Shown piece by piece: positions 25,101 to 37,060 of a stretch of DNA of 64,000 bases (position 1 is its first letter; every line of letters starts with the position of its first letter). Both the position numbers and the translations under genes were made by a program. This stretch comes from Pseudoscleropodium purum (Eukaryota; Streptophyta; Bryopsida; Hypnales; Brachytheciaceae): positions 4,712,001 through 4,776,000 of the forward strand of contig OZ017804.1 of assembly GCA_963969395.1 (NCBI GenBank), in the 5' to 3' direction. The notes under the pieces are model-generated. The model searched no databases, was not told where the DNA came from, and worked only from the letters and a program-made list of their open reading frames with translations.

Positions 25101-25869
25101 ACAAGCTTTAGAGACTAAGAAATGAAAAGAAATAAAAAATGATAATGAAATATAAAGAATTACCAATTGACATTATGTAATACTGCCAATATAGTTGCAA
25201 TGTACTTCTTGACCTCCTTATCAATACTTTCAATAATATAATGCTACATGAAGTCATCTACATAATTAGGATTGATAATAGGCAACGATGCTTGCAAACA
25301 GTAGTTGCTATTCTATAACATAATATCTTGCTAAAGAAAATCTTGAGATTTATATCATTTTTTAGTTTGTTTTTTAAATACAACATTTTCTTGCACTTAG
25401 TTGGTACTCCACATTTCAATAATCAATATCATTTGTAACATCTACTATTTTTCCTTCATTATTCTCCAAAGCCATATAGAAAACTCCATTTCCTTCTATA
25501 TAATCATAAGTAACAAAATATGCAACTAGATTCATGGCATCATTCTTCAAAACATGCCTAACAACTAGTAAAGAAATCATATAACATTAAGGAATATTAA
25601 TTTTTGATTATGTTCTTAGTTTCTACCTCAACTCCTCAAGACAAGAAGAAGCGTTTATAGTCTCCTTTTTCAAAAAGCCATGCAACTCTAATTGATCTTT
25701 AGAAAGAAGTTGAAGTATAACATCTAATCTCTATGCTTGTGGATCTCTTTGTGTCAACATCTTTGAAATCATGTTTAAGTCAAGATTAAAAAAAATTTAG
25801 ATTGTACATATATATTGTACAACATGTAATTCAATATAGTAGTTGTTAATAGCTATGCATTAGAAAAGT
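22152..25869. other. AT-rich repeat-derived DNA, no gene
   Basis: No gene could be supported. Motifs GTGAGCCTATGA near 22190-22235 reappear inverted near 31350. The part 23800-24330 looks promoter-like on the minus strand (separate entry). The remainder is degenerate. Confidence 0.4.
23800..24330 (-). promoter_or_regulatory. LTR- or promoter-like segment with a TATA box
   Basis: On the minus strand a TATATAAAGG box (24111-24120) follows a GC-richer stretch (CCGCGGGAAAC) and precedes a C/A-rich leader with repeated phrases such as GACCAACTTCCAAG. This is the arrangement of an LTR U3-R region or of a pol II promoter with an untranslated leader. No paired LTR, primer-binding site or downstream gene was found, so it may be a relic. 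Confidence 0.3.
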
Positions 25870-26182
25870 TCATAATTTTTAGTATTTGACCAAATTCTAG
25901 CATATCTTATAAATAATTTAGAATCCCTAAAACTATGGCTGTTAACGATTGTACACTAGAAAGACCAATATGATTTCAGCATTTGATTAAATTCATGCAT
26001 ATCTTACAAGCAAATTTAAATCTTCAAAATTGGGTCATTAACAGTTGTGTACTTAAAAGCTCAAATTTTTTTTAGCATTTGACCAAATTCTCACATATTT
26101 TACAAGGAAATTTGAATCTCCAAAATTGTAGATGTTAATGGTTGAGGTTTAGAAAGGCTCCAAAAATTTCAACATTTGATTG

Positions 26183-26358
26183 ATTTTTGCCAGGGTTGAC
26201 AGGACGGTCAGACGTCCGGGACGTCCGGACACCATCCGCCCATCCACCTTCTGATGGCGGGAGGGACGCTGTGTCCGCTGGCGTCCATGAGGACGGACAT
26301 CTGGGTTACGGACGCCTTTTTCGGGCGGACGTAGAGATTCGTCAACCCCGATTTTTGC
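26183..26358 (-). mobile_element. hAT-type MITE, GC-rich family, copy 5 (with TSDs)
   Basis: The element is 26191-26350 (160 bp, the shortest copy), with ends CAGGGTTGAC and GTCAACCCCG and a perfect 8-bp duplication ATTTTTGC (26183-26190, 26351-26358). It lies inside a unit of the 97-bp tandem array. The neighbouring units, which read CTAATTTTTGCATAT without interruption, serve as empty sites. Confidence 0.95.
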
Positions 26359-26772
26359 ATACATAGGAAACAAATTTGAATCCCCAAAACCATAGTTGTT
26401 AACAACTGGGGGTTTAGGAAGGCTCCAAAAATTTCAGCATTTGACTAATTTTAGCATATACAACAAACAAATTTGAATCCCCAAAATCGTAGCTGTTCAT
26501 GGCTGGAGGTCTAGGAAGGCTCCAAAAATTTCAACATTTGACTAATTTTAGCATATACAACAAACAAATTTGAATCTTCAAAATTGTAGCCGTTTATGGC
26601 TGGGGGTCTAGGAAGGCCTCCAAAATTTCAACATTTGACTAATTTTTGCATATTCTGGAAATAAATTTGAACCTCCAAAACCTTAGCTATTAACGGCTGG
26701 GGGGTCTAGGAAGGTCCAAATTTTTTTGAACATTTAACTAATTTTTGCGTATACAACAAATAAATTTGAATC

Positions 26773-26976
26773 TTCAAAACCAGGGTTGACAGGACGTCTA
26801 GACGCGGATGCTGTGTCCGCAGCGTCCGCTAACATTCGCGGACGCCGTCCGCCCCGCCCGCCTCGCCCTGTCCACCCCACCCCGCCCGCCCTATCCGCCC
26901 AGCCCGTCTCGCCCCGTCCGTGCGGATGGATGTCTTTTTCAGGCGAACGTAGAGATTCGTCAACCCTGATCAAAAT
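26773..26976 (-). mobile_element. hAT-type MITE, GC-rich family, copy 6 (worn TSDs)
   Basis: The element is 26781-26968 (188 bp), ends CAGGGTTGAC and GTCAACCCTG. The flanking octamers TTCAAAAC (26773-26780) and ATCAAAAT (26969-26976) agree at 6 of 8 positions, so the duplication has aged or the unit itself has changed. It also interrupts a unit of the 97-bp tandem array, 422 bp from copy 5. The part next to the end at 26930-26968 is shortened relative to the others. Confidence 0.88.
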
Positions 26977-27769
26977 CGTAGTTGTTAACAATTGGGGGTC
27001 TAAGAAGGCCCCAAAAATTTCAACATCTGACTAATTTTTGTATATACATGAAACAAATTTGAACCTCCAAAACCATAGCTGTTAACGGTTGGGGGTCCAG
27101 GAAGGCCTAAAAAATTTTAGCATTTGAGTAATTCTTGCATATGCTGAAAATAAATTTGAATTGGCAAAACTGTAGCCGTTAATGGTTGGTGGTTTAGGAA
27201 GGCCCCAAAATTTTTAGCATTTGACCAAATTCTTGCATATGCTACAAAAAAATTTGAACCCCCAAAACTATAGTCATTTAACGATTGGAAGTCTAGGAAG
27301 GCCCAGAAGATTTCAACATTTGACTAATTTTTGCATATTTGGGAAATAAATTTGAATCCCCAAAACCATAGCCGTTAACAGCTGAGGGTCTAAAAAGACC
27401 TCAAGAATTTTAGCATTTGAGTAATTCTTACATTTTCTAGAAACAAATTTGAACCTCCAAAACCGTAGCCATTAACAGTTGGGGTCTAAAAAGGCCCTGA
27501 AATTTTTTGCATTTGAACAAATTCTTGCATATCCTATAAAAAAATTTGAATCCTCAAAATCATAGTTGTTAAAAGTTAGAGTTTAAGAAGGCTCCAAAAG
27601 ATTTTAAGTTTTGACTATATAGATTCAAAAGCTACAAGTTTTGAGTGACTGCAATAAAGATGACAAGCTGTTATACAAGTGGGATGGTAGGAGGTAAAAC
27701 AACCCATGTGGGATATGTAAATTAGGATTACTAGGAGCTCAACCGCTCATACCTAGTTAAGTTAAAAGT

Positions 27770-28375
27770 AGGAATTGTGTTCAACATAGAACTTTGAACC
27801 TCATTTTTTCATAGTAGAATAATTTTTTTCTTAAAACTTTGAGCTAATAAAATTTTGAAAATCAAGTTAAATTTCATCTCTAAAAATCCGTTTAAAATTT
27901 GAAGTCTCGAAAAGAAAGTTATGGACAAAAGTTAGAGAGGGGTTGGAAGTGACAATTTCTTTGACATTTCAAAAGACCCTCTCTAAATTTTGTTCATAAA
28001 TTTCTTATGAACAGGGTTGACAGGACGTTCGGACGTTGTGTCCGTAGTGTCCGCTGACAATCGCGAACATCGTCTGCCCCGCCCGCCTCATCCCGCCCTA
28101 TCCGCCCCGTCTGTCTGCCTTCCGACGGCGGGAGGGACGTTGCGTCCGTTGGCGTCTGTGCGGATGGACGTCCGTGTTACGGACGCCTTTTTCGGGCGGA
28201 CGTAGAGATTCGTCAACCCTACTTATGAAGGTTTAAAATCATAAATAGATTTCTTGAAAGGAAATTCATTTTGATTTTTCAACTTTTATAAGTTCAAAAT
28301 TTTTTGAAAAAAATCATTCCATTGTGCCCAAATGAAGTCTAAAGTTTTATATTGAACACAATTCCTTCATTTTGA
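27770..28375. repeat. foldback (long inverted repeat) element, copy B, split by a MITE
   Basis: The left arm (about 27773-28003) and right arm (about 28230-28372) are imperfect inverted copies (GAATTGTGTTCAACAT on the left, ATTGAACACAATTCCTTC on the right). They match the palindrome at 15.92-16.35 kb. The hAT MITE at 28012-28221 sits near the centre of the palindrome; the corresponding place in copy A (about 16170-16190) is unoccupied. Confidence 0.7.
28004..28229 (-). mobile_element. hAT-type MITE, GC-rich family, copy 7 (with TSDs)
   Basis: The element is 28012-28221 (210 bp), ends CAGGGTTGAC and GTCAACCCTA, with a perfect 8-bp duplication CTTATGAA (28004-28011, 28222-28229). It is nested in a foldback element whose sister copy at 16 kb lacks the insertion. 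Confidence 0.95.
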
Positions 28376-31300
28376 CAATAAGTGGTCAAGCTCTCATCTT
28401 CAAATTTTCCCATACCCATTAAAGATTCATGAAAGATTGAAAGACAATGGGTTTCATTATAAAAACTATCTCTTAATCCTTCAATCTTATTAAATGTCAA
28501 TGAAGCAATTCTTTCATTCAACCATGAAAAAGAATTTGGTAGTAGATAATCAAATGATATTTAATATATAGTTAGATGAATTGTTATTATAATTTTAAAA
28601 ATTTTTGACAAACCATTTTTACAATTTTTTGTAAATTTAGATGTTCGGTCCTAGATTTTTTTTAAATTGGCACTTGTTTTCAAGTATAATAAATTCAAAC
28701 TTGCTATCTGAATATGGTATTCGTTTAAAATGATTGTTAATAGGCTTAGAAGTAGAATTGATTTCATAAGACAGATGCAACCAAGTGATGACCTTAAAAA
28801 CTGCTTTGTCATATTTGAACATGTGAAGAGAATGAAATCATAGACAACTATCACTTCTCACATTTATGACTTTACTTATTGCAAAGTCATGACTATTGCC
28901 ATTTGTGATAAGTAGATTGTTTAAGATACTACAAGCTAGCTCATTTTTGGCATTATCATAGGTCATTGTAGAAAATAGGGTGTTGAATTCAACCTTCAAA
29001 GGCTTCATGTGTGATAATGTGCTGAAGACAACTAACTTTAATACAATTCACATTGTGTATAGGTCAGGGGATCCATTTGTTCCAATAGTAGACTATAAAA
29101 GGACTTTCTTGTTCTATTGAGCAACAAACATGTAGTGATGTAGAAGCTCACAAAGAAGCTAATCAACAAAAAATTCTTGAATCAATATATTTGATTCTAC
29201 ATGCAATATATAACATAAATGTTTGAAGCAAACAAGATGTATTTAGAAATCAAAGCTTGGTTGTGTTCCTCTAATGTTGCATTAAAACTGGCAATTCATG
29301 AACTTATTGGGGGATTGAATCACATTTTGATACTTTCAATACATTAGTGGGGTGGATTTATTGAAACAATATTACCTTTAACATCTTTTTTTCTTCCTAT
29401 TTTCTATCTTAAACTCTAAATTATAAATTATTTGAATAATGATTTTATTCATCATTTTTGCAAAAATTGAGAATAGAAGAACTAGTAAATGTTTCAATGT
29501 CCAACCTCAAAGAAACAATGTACTATAAATGAATGCAAACTTCTAAAAAATATAGATCATCTAATATATTAGTTGCCACATGTGATGAGTGGGTTTGAAT
29601 CTTCATACACATGATCAACTGTATGTCTGTATGGCTTACCTTTGTGAGGGCCCTTCTAAAATAAGTCCTTCTAAAGAGGGCTTAGAATTGAAGAGAATTA
29701 TGGCATGTGGAGATGGAAAGAAAATTGCAAATGCCCTTAGTGAGATACTTGGAACATAAGACATCTACATTCAAATTCCGCATTTAGAAATAAAAGAGGT
29801 ATTCAAGTCTAGCAAAAAGAAATTCAATCTTCTAATCAATTTTGAAGGTGATTTTCATCAATCCAAGAAGGTTCATTTCTTTCATCTTTGAATTTAAACT
29901 AAATTGGTCATTGCTAGAATGCATCTCTAGATTGTATATTTGAGGAGTTTAATATGGTCATGCCATGTACCTGATCTATGGTGGAAACAAATAACAATAC
30001 ATTGGAATGACACATAGTGAAAATTTCATACAACCCAAGGAAACAATATCATACCATTCAAAAGTGCATACATGCCAAAATGCAAGATATTGATTGTTAG
30101 GCATGAAAAATCCATTGTACCCTATTTACAAAGGATAGAAGTATGAGAATAAAGACATGGCAATTTCAACTAAGTCAATTTTTGGTTTTGCACAAACCAA
30201 ATTACATGATATGTCATGGAACCTAAGATTTTCCATATTTTTATCCAGCTTGAAATCTCCAAGGTTTGGCATGTTCTTCTTCATACCAATCTTACTTGTA
30301 TCAAAATCATCAAGCTTCAAAAAATTGGATTTTGCTTACAGTCCACCAATTCAATGTCTTCTTGACATTTAATCACTTTGTCTTGGGTATTTGAACTTGT
30401 GTTGTGAGCTCATTCTTGATTAGAACATACTTAAAGAATCTCTTCCATTTGAAATGGCAAGCAAGTTCGTCAAAGCAATAAGGCACCTATTGAAAATCAC
30501 CAAAATCAATAGAAAAGTGCAAAGATTGTTACTACAAATATGATTAAGGTGAACTTCTTTTTTTGCCTTAGACTTAGTGCTATTATTATGCTTTTGTTTA
30601 GAATTGACCTTAACCAAAAGGTCTATAACATCACACGTTGCAATTTTCTATTTCATATTTGTCTTCATTATAGAAGTATGAATGGGACTTCCATTAGAAA
30701 GTGTGGCATTTACAAAAATTGCAAATACCTTAATTACATCTTTCATTACTTCTACAAAGTAGATTATGAGACAAATACATTCGTCTACACTCTTATTTTT
30801 AGTTTGGATGAAGTTGAGCAAGTCTTTGTTGTTGTTAAAATCATTAAGATGTGCAAATGAACAAGTTAATTGACAGTCAAGTATTAGCATAATATAAAGT
30901 AGATGTGTAGTACCGATATATTATCTTCAAAATCTCCAAATTCAAGTAGCAAAATTTTACATTCATATTCCAATATATATTCCTTACTATCATGTAAGAA
31001 TATTTTATTATGTACACAATATTCTACATCTTATGATATTTTCATTGGATTTGTCTTTTTCTAATCCTTAAAATTACCTCTAAATTATTTGTATTCTCAC
31101 TTAATCAACTTATCCTAGGATGACCTTTTGGAACCTGATATAAATTTTGAAACATGTAATAGCACCTTTCTGGGCTTCAAGATCTAAAGTCCACAATCAT
31201 GGGTCCCATGGTAATAGGTCATATTTTCTAAATATAATAAATTTAAATGAAAAAAAATTAGTCTTTTAAGTATTGAAACAAAAAAAATTTAGAAATTACA
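28376..31300. other. AT-rich DNA, no supportable gene
   Basis: Only short open frames occur on both strands, up to 106 codons at 30540-30860 (plus) with an overlapping antisense frame. Neither shows a recognisable domain. The overlap of equally long frames on opposite strands argues for chance or a decayed element. Confidence 0.4.
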
Positions 31301-32370
31301 TTATGTTCTAAATTTCTAGGCTCTAGGCTCACATAATCCCTGCTCACCACTCATAGGCTCACGCTCACATTCTAGTGTCGTTGAGCCATTTTAAGCCAAA
31401 ATTGGCAAGTGTTTCTTGCAACTACCCTACAAAGAAGAAATTCTTACCAATTGAAGGTTATTCTTTAGGTTGGACTCAAAAAATTTAAAGTTTGAAAAAT
31501 AATGCTTATCTTCTACCAAGCCAAGCACAAAACATGTGCCAACTTAGTAAATTTGATATACTTTGAAATCACATCCTTTAAAAGTTGTAAACATGAAATG
31601 GTCCTTTAAATGTTTGTTAGAGGGTTCATGTATGTCATAAGGGGAGTCACATGCTATTGCTACATTGTTATTTTGTTGTCATTTTAAACAACATCTTCTA
31701 CCTATCCAAATTCTTATTGATCAGTAGTAGACCATGCAACCAAAAACTCATCACTATCCTTTCCAATTGTGGTACAGTTGTGGCTTAATTATTTCTTGAG
31801 CACCAAAAGTTGGTGAGGGAACTATCCTTTTCCACTTCTTGAACCCAATACTATGTATAAAATATGTCATTTGAAGGCATCTAAAATCTCATGAGAGGGA
31901 ACCATAAGTGTGGCTAACTTCTCAATGAGAAACTAAACAATCTTTCATTGGAATCAAAAATCCCAAAATAATATTGCAATTAATAGTTAGACAATTAGAG
32001 GGAGAATTCAAATTTTAATTCATAGAATAACATATGATCTTCATTGCAAAAGAATTTGAAGCAAATGCATAAAAAATTACTAAAACAAAAGATTGTTTAT
32101 AACTTTCTCATCATTAATCAAAATAGAATGAATTCAAATCTTTCCAAGTAGACAAAAATATTTTCTATAAATAAAAAAAAATTGGATTAGTTTGAATTTT
32201 TATAATTTTTATTGAATTGCTTGACGATTGTTGTTTTTGGATTTAGAATGACATAAATTTTGCTTTAGGGAATCTATTGGAATTAAAAATTATATTTGCA
32301 GAAAACTTATGTGCTCTCTTATCTTTAAAAAAATTTCAGAAACTTGCATCAAAAATTGAGATTATAAGAA
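31301..32370. repeat. possible right arm of a large diverged inverted repeat
   Basis: GGCTCACA/CATAGGCTCAC phrases at 31315-31375 and the AACTTTCTCATCATTAATCA region near 32100 resemble, inverted, 22176-22234 and 20720-20760. If real, the arms are about 9-11 kb apart and enclose the 97-bp array. Divergence is high. Confidence 0.3.
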
Positions 32371-35250
32371 CTTGCCTAAACTTTGTAGTGTCTTTCAAGA
32401 AGACACTTGGTCCTTAGAGATTAATAACTATTTTGCCCAATGCGAATGCTTTGATAAACAAAAAGTGGCTCAAGTGCACATTATAATGTTCAATATTCAG
32501 TGGGATAATTTGATTTCCTATCCAAAAGAATTCTTGAAAACTCGTGGCTCTTGAAGATTATCAAGTATCTAGTTGTTTGTAATGCATGGACCATTTCTTT
32601 ATTTTCAGGGGCTCTAGATCAACAAATCAACCATGTGACACTTGATGCAAAGCTTGGTTTGAGTCATAAAGTAGAGGTCATGATGAAAATAAATTCATTG
32701 CTTGGCAAAACTTAGGTGTTGCATTAACTTAACCAAATCGTTGAAGAAGGGAGCCTACAATTAAATTTTTTAAAGAATCATGGTGGACTTCAAAGGAATG
32801 CACTCACAGTAAGGTAGGCACATCCATACCCAACTGGTCCCCAATGCCGCACCCTACAAAAGACCCTTCTACCACGCAGTTGAGATTTGAAAATCATGTA
32901 GTTAATGTAGCAAATGGCGATGGGATTAGGTGGATGCTAATTTAAGGGAGTTAGTTGGCGGGTTCATACATTATCAGAGTGGATTTGGAGATATGAGTGA
33001 TTAACAATGACACTTATTTGCAGGGTCAACTTTTGGTTTTGCAATAATTGTTTTTTAGTGAGTTGAAATTTAGGAATCCAATTTCACATGACAAGTGTTC
33101 AGTGCAATTCAATTATAATAAAAACACACATCAGTTGGAATGGTGACCTCTTGCAAACGACGGTTGGATACTAGAATGCGTAGCATTAGACAATTACTTC
33201 TACCTTGAGTGGAGACCATATGAAGCTTGCAATTAGGCTTAGGGTGCATATCATGTGTATAATTCAAAAAGAAGTTGAAGAAGCTTAGTTCATTATATAT
33301 TGACAAATTATACGAGATAGTTGAATGCTTGGTATTTGACAACTTTAGCAACTGTAGATCACAATAGATTCATTGATAACTCAACTATAGAATGAGTTTT
33401 GTTACTTTGTAATTGAAGCGGACTGTTGACAATATTGATTTTTGTAGATTGAATATTGATTCTTACTTTGTAACTGAAGCGTACAGTGGAAAGTTCGATC
33501 ACTATAGATCTATAGAGTAAGTGCTTATTGACTTCTGATCAAGTTCCACAATTGCTTTTTGAATTCCGATCAGTTCAAGAACTTTTCTCTAAATCATCAA
33601 TTTGTTGTCCATTGCATCAGGGAGCAATGATTGTGCTATAAGTCACTGAACCTTAAACCACTTCTTTCTTTTTCATCGAAGCTTAATTGTAGCTTTGGTT
33701 CACATCAAAAATTTCCATGATGTTAGTGTTGTTTATCGAACTTGATAGAAAGAGCCTATTTCAACTTCAAGTTATCCCATTGCATTAAAGAATTGACATT
33801 GGTATAGATGAAAACTAATTTGAAGATTAGCATGCCTCTAATATAGTATACATGCCCCCCAAATAGATCTAGATTTTAATTTATTGCAAGCATTTAAATA
33901 CTATGTATAGATCACCTAGCAATTTAGCAAAGTCATGGGAAATACATCATTGAGGCCATGCAAATGTCTTGAGAGTGGCATCGGTATTGACATTGTAGCA
34001 TGCACTTATCGGACGTTTGCATTCTCCACTATGCCCTTCTGCTCCACAACTCGAGATAGAGTTGGGACGTATGCCATTTCACTTGCAAGATGTGAAATAT
34101 AGACACAGTCTTCCTATCAACATATAGACCTCTATGCAAGTCTCACAAATTAGCATAGTTGTGCCATACCACCTGCATGCAATAACAACCACGCAGCTGC
34201 ACAAAGCTACAACTCAAGTTCTTTGCCCCCCCTGTAAGCTCCTAATTCGTCGCTAGGAACTAATAGATTTTTTTGTTTTGTTTTAAACCACAAATTAGAA
34301 TAGATAAAAGTATACAAAAAGCCATAAAAAGAGTGTAGAACTAAAATAGGGTTGTAACATATCCATTGTAGTATTTGGTCTATATTTGATTGTATATCTA
34401 GAACTCCTCTAAAACTAGCCTAGGAATAGTGAGAGAATCACAAGATAGTGGTTTTGTAGGTTTGAGTCATCCAACCTCTTAAGGGCTAAAATCCACTATG
34501 AATGTGGCAATTCATGGCTAAGTTGGTCCGAGGGATCCACAGCGAGGCCAATCGGTCAGGTCCTAGAGTTAGGTTTTGGATTCCCCATTGTAGCGAAGAA
34601 TTTCCAAGAAATCCCAATTGTTATGCAGATTTGTGCTACAACCAAAGTATGGAGTCGTGGAGGAATCTCCCACCCAAAGATGATGTTCTAGGGTAAATTC
34701 CATGCTAAGAGTCCAATGACAAAATTGGTTTTCCAAGATTCTCTCATCTATAGAAGATTCCCACACCATCGACAATACGAGGAGATGCCATTTTGGATCT
34801 CTATTGACCAAGTGTATCAGGGACAAAACAAACTTGCATGCCTCCCATGAGACTTTTTGAGAGGTCTCATAGAAATTCCCAACATCTTCTAACTTGTAGA
34901 AGAATCTCTTCCAGGAGATCAACCATTCTAACCTCCAACGGGAATTTCATGGAAATTACCTAGGTTGCAGTAAAATCTCGCTAAAAATTAGACTATCTTG
35001 TTTTATGCTAATAATGCACTTCACCAAATTTCATGACATTCCGATAGCAACAAGATTCCATGGAAATTAATCACGTGGCGGTTCTTCGCAACGTTGACCA
35101 GTGCTTCGGAAGCACACGATGGCAAATTGAAGTCAAAAAGAGGTCTTTCCTTACTCTCTTGCACCTATTGGAGACTACAAGCTACTTACTTTTCTCAAAT
35201 TAGGGAGCCACAAAGATTTGGGAATTTATCCCAACTTGGTTTTTAATCTA
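32371..35250. other. intergenic DNA, no supportable gene
   Basis: GC rises modestly at 33.9-35.2 kb. The open frames there (117 codons at 34569-34922 minus; 64 codons on the plus strand over the same bases) overlap each other and show no known domain. I cannot identify the stretch. Confidence 0.4.
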
Positions 35251-35259
35251 CACCAGCTT

Positions 35260-35990
35260 CTGTTGGATTTTTGGTCTTAGGCGAGAGGTCTTAGATTAAA
35301 AATGGTGATCTAGAGCCAACAATGCAATCCATTTGGCATTTGGATTTAATCTCCAAAAGTTAGGATGTTAGTCTAGCATGTAGTAGTTAGTTAAAAGTTT
35401 AAGAGTAGGATGAAAATCTTTGAAGATAAAGATGTAGGAGTTAGGGAGGAGGGAGTGGTCCCTTGAACCCTATTTAAGGACTCCATTTCCCTCTCTAAAA
35501 TTACCCCCTTCATTTTGTTGGATCCATGGGTCCAAATTGTTTTGGATATTTGGCATTTGAAGCCAAATTCCCCTACAATGTTTTTGGAGCACTTTTGACT
35601 CCATTGTTGTTTTATCTCAAGCTTTGTGAAGGTCCTTAGGGAGCCTTCTACCTTGTTTTTGTGTACTCTCGTGTATTGTAGTGATGAAGTCAAAGATCTG
35701 GTCCTTGCAAGATTCATATGGGTTAAAGAGTCTTTTCTTTTGGTGTCTTGTACTAATCCTAAAGCAACCCCCCACCATACCTTGGTGATGCCAGTTTGGG
35801 GGCTTTTAGTGTGTGAGTGATGTCGTGAGTGAAAAGTTTGATTGAATATTAACGCATGTTCTACCCTTGATGTACTTTGGTGTAAATAACCTTTTCCTAA
35901 CATTATTTTTGTTGAGTGGACACCCCTTTAGGATAGCAAAGCTTCGAATCCCCGTTGTATTTTCTTCCTTAGAAAATCTATTATCTACAA
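35260..35990. other. moderate-GC, LTR-like stretch, no gene
   Basis: Starting near TGTTGGATTTTTGGTC (35262), the stretch contains CCTATTTAAGG (a TATA-like box at about 35468-35478), followed by pyrimidine-rich sequence. The look is that of a solo LTR, but the five bases outside the possible ends do not match and no partner was found. A 170-codon minus-strand frame crosses it (35391-35903) with no recognisable domain; I do not call it a gene. Confidence 0.25.
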
Positions 35991-36414
35991 AGTCGAAAAA
36001 AATAGGGTGCTAAAAATTAATCTCTCTAACCATTTAAAAAAATAGGGTGCTAAAAAATACACACTAGTAGCTTTTTTTCTACAAATAGAGGAGAAAAAAA
36101 AATCTTGTAAGCACATAAATACCCCCCCCCCCTCCACGCGTAAAATCCCCCATTATTACATGTGGTTACCAAATATAAGGGGAAGCAAACCCCCAAAAAT
36201 TTCTTCTAAAGTTTTAGGCGAAATAGGTTTCATGTAATATAAATCATGATTCCTTTTCAAGATTTTTCCTTCAAAGCTCTTGAGCCTGTAGGTTTACATG
36301 GATGTACAAGTTAGGTGCAATAATCTTACAACAAGATTATCTGAGCCATTCAATTTTTTTTGTAGAATATAGAGTTCAATTGGTATATTTTGGTAAAGAT
36401 AATTATCATTGCAT

Positions 36415-37060
36415 CCTTACACAATCCCAATCGGACATACCAAATTTTTATTTCAAAAAAGTAAGAACTCCATTTTGGATGAATAAATTAAGTCCATTTT
36501 TATAGTTTTCCACGACATTTTATTAAAAACAATTGGTGATGAATTTTTAAAATTTGTAGGGAGCATCCATACACACATCTCTTCTTCAACAAGCATTTAA
36601 AAAAAAGTTTCACAATTCCTTATGTAGAGATTTCAATGTTGGAGGGACAATGCCCAAACTTTGTAAAAATAGATACCTCTTCATTGTAATTAGATATTTT
36701 TATTTTGCCTTCACATGGTAATTAATTTCTTACATTTAACTGTGATGGTACAATTACTTAGCCAAAATCCAGTTAAAATATAGAGATATGCATTTCTTCA
36801 AAGTTTGATCATACAACACTTTTTATTGAACTCTTCATTGATCATATTTTTGTTACTTAAGGTTTTTTTTATATGAAAGGTTTATGAATGGGGGTTACCT
36901 ACATATCCATGAAATCAAATTAAAAAAACTCATCACCGATTGTTTTCAATTAAATTTTATGTAAGACCACAAAAATTGACTTAAAAAATTCACCAAAAAT
37001 GAAAGTTTTCTTTTCTTAAATTGAAATTTGGTATGCTTCATTAGAATTGGGTAAGAATTA
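36415..37060. repeat. long inverted repeat (second palindromic element)
   Basis: Arms at about 36415-36580 and 36890-37055 are imperfect reverse complements. For example, ACAATTGGTGATGAAT on the left answers TCATCACCGATTGTTTT on the right, and CCAATCGGACATACCAAATT on the left answers AAATTTGGTATGCTTCATTA on the right. About 310 bp lie between the arms, with no coding region. It resembles a short DNA transposon with long inverted ends. Confidence 0.6.

Larger units (their letters stand above)
25870..27620. repeat. tandem array of ~97-bp units (about 14 copies)
   Basis: Fourteen units recur every 95-98 bp, each with AAATTTGAATCCCCAAAACC, then GTTAACGG, GGGGTCTAGGAAGG, and ATTTCAACATTTGACTAATT followed by TTTGCATAT. 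Unit starts can be seen near 25915, 26010, 26107, 26372, 26469, 26566, 26664, 26762, 27055, 27150, 27250, 27348, 27446 and 27542. The two gaps in the rhythm are exactly the two hAT MITEs at 26.2 and 26.8 kb. The units have diverged and encode nothing. The array has minisatellite-like period and sequence. Confidence 0.9.

Noticed and set aside
30540..30890. 106-codon plus frame and 80-codon minus frame over the same bases
   Set aside because: Mutually overlapping frames of like length without any family feature; most likely chance.
35391..35903. 170-codon minus-strand open frame
   Set aside because: No recognisable domain, no splice context and low-complexity Ser/Thr/His content. It crosses a stretch that looks like a non-coding LTR.
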